Assembly: GCA_964529265.1 (NCBI GenBank)
Contig: CAZGVW010000277.1
Coordinates: 1 to 13,601 of the forward strand
Reading direction: 5' to 3'
Source: CAZGVW01 sp964529265
Lineage (GTDB): Bacteria; Planctomycetota; Phycisphaerae; Phycisphaerales; UBA1924
Length of the DNA stretch: 13,601 nucleotides
The notes under the pieces: model-generated
Seen by the model: the letters and a program-made list of their open reading frames with translations, nothing else
What the model was told of the DNA's origin: nothing
Database searches by the model: none
Shown here: one piece after another, positions 13,502 to 13,601 of the stretch
How positions within the stretch are numbered: position 1 is the stretch's first letter
Layout of the letters: each line of letters starts with the position of its first letter
Translations under genes and position numbers: made by a program

Positions 13502-13516
13502 GCGCGGCGGCGCGGT

Positions 13517-13601
13517 TCAGGGACTGCCCCATGCGCCGAGCAGGAACGCGACATCCGACGAGCCTATCTGGGCGTCGCCGTTCAGGTCCCACGGGCAGGG
13601 C
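13517..13601 (-). CDS. C-terminal fragment of a GC-type dockerin-anchored protein
   Basis: The minus-strand frame is open from the right edge to a TGA at 13517-13519. The last 27 residues include PCPWDLNGDAQIGSSDVAFL, then LGAWGSP. This is one dockerin-like calcium-loop repeat (D-L-N-G-D-A-Q-I-G-S-S-D) in the same pattern as the two repeats at the end of the choice-of-anchor protein, and it sits at the extreme C-terminus as expected. The rest of the protein lies beyond the window. It is too short for automatic gene callers. It is convergent with the flavoenzyme gene. Confidence 0.8.
   Translation of the reverse strand, partial: PCPWDLNGDAQIGSSDVAFLLGAWGSP

Overview
This is a 13.6 kb chromosomal segment of a high-GC bacterium, most likely a planctomycete of the Phycisphaerae/Phycisphaerales. 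The best taxonomic clue is the C-terminal calcium-binding-like repeat of the form D-L-(D/N)-x-D-G-x-x-G-x-S-D-(L/V)-A-x-x-L-G-x-W-G. It is present twice in one protein and once in a second protein cut by the right edge, and it matches the GC-type dockerin anchors typical of that group. No RNA genes, insertion sequences, phage genes or CRISPR arrays were recognised; most of the window is housekeeping and envelope genes.

Layout, left to right: (1) an unrecognised protein on the minus strand that runs off the left edge; (2) citrate synthase (+); (3) a small membrane-anchored coiled-coil protein with a C-terminal helix-turn-helix-like segment (-); (4) tRNA(Ile)-lysidine synthase tilS (+); (5) an atypical sigma-70 family factor (-), whose probable terminator lies inside the end of tilS; (6) a 649-bp intergenic region; (7) Mn-type superoxide dismutase sodA (+); (8) a DUF1844 protein (-); (9) a parvulin-type peptidyl-prolyl isomerase lipoprotein followed by yraN (+, probable operon); (10) two near-identical palindromes; (11) a minus-strand series of a choice-of-anchor-V/dockerin protein with a CxxCH motif, an agmatinase-family ureohydrolase and a DUF4097 lipoprotein; (12) a Tat-exported FAD-dependent oxidoreductase (+); (13) the 3' end of a second dockerin-anchored protein (-). 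Gene orientation alternates almost strictly, so the window is a chain of convergent and divergent pairs with few operons.

Functionally there is a metabolic and stress core (citrate synthase, SodA, TilS, sigma factor) and a cell-envelope half (isomerase lipoprotein, beta-repeat lipoprotein, exported flavoenzyme, two dockerin-tailed secreted proteins). No well-known multi-gene system is visible. The most unusual items are the sigma factor lacking a recognisable region 3 and the usual melting-region tryptophans, the exported flavoenzyme flanked by dockerin-tailed proteins (one with a haem-c-like CxxCH), the 18-residue SNG ladder in the DUF4097 lipoprotein, and GGGGGC tandem repeats encoding polyglycine in two unrelated genes.
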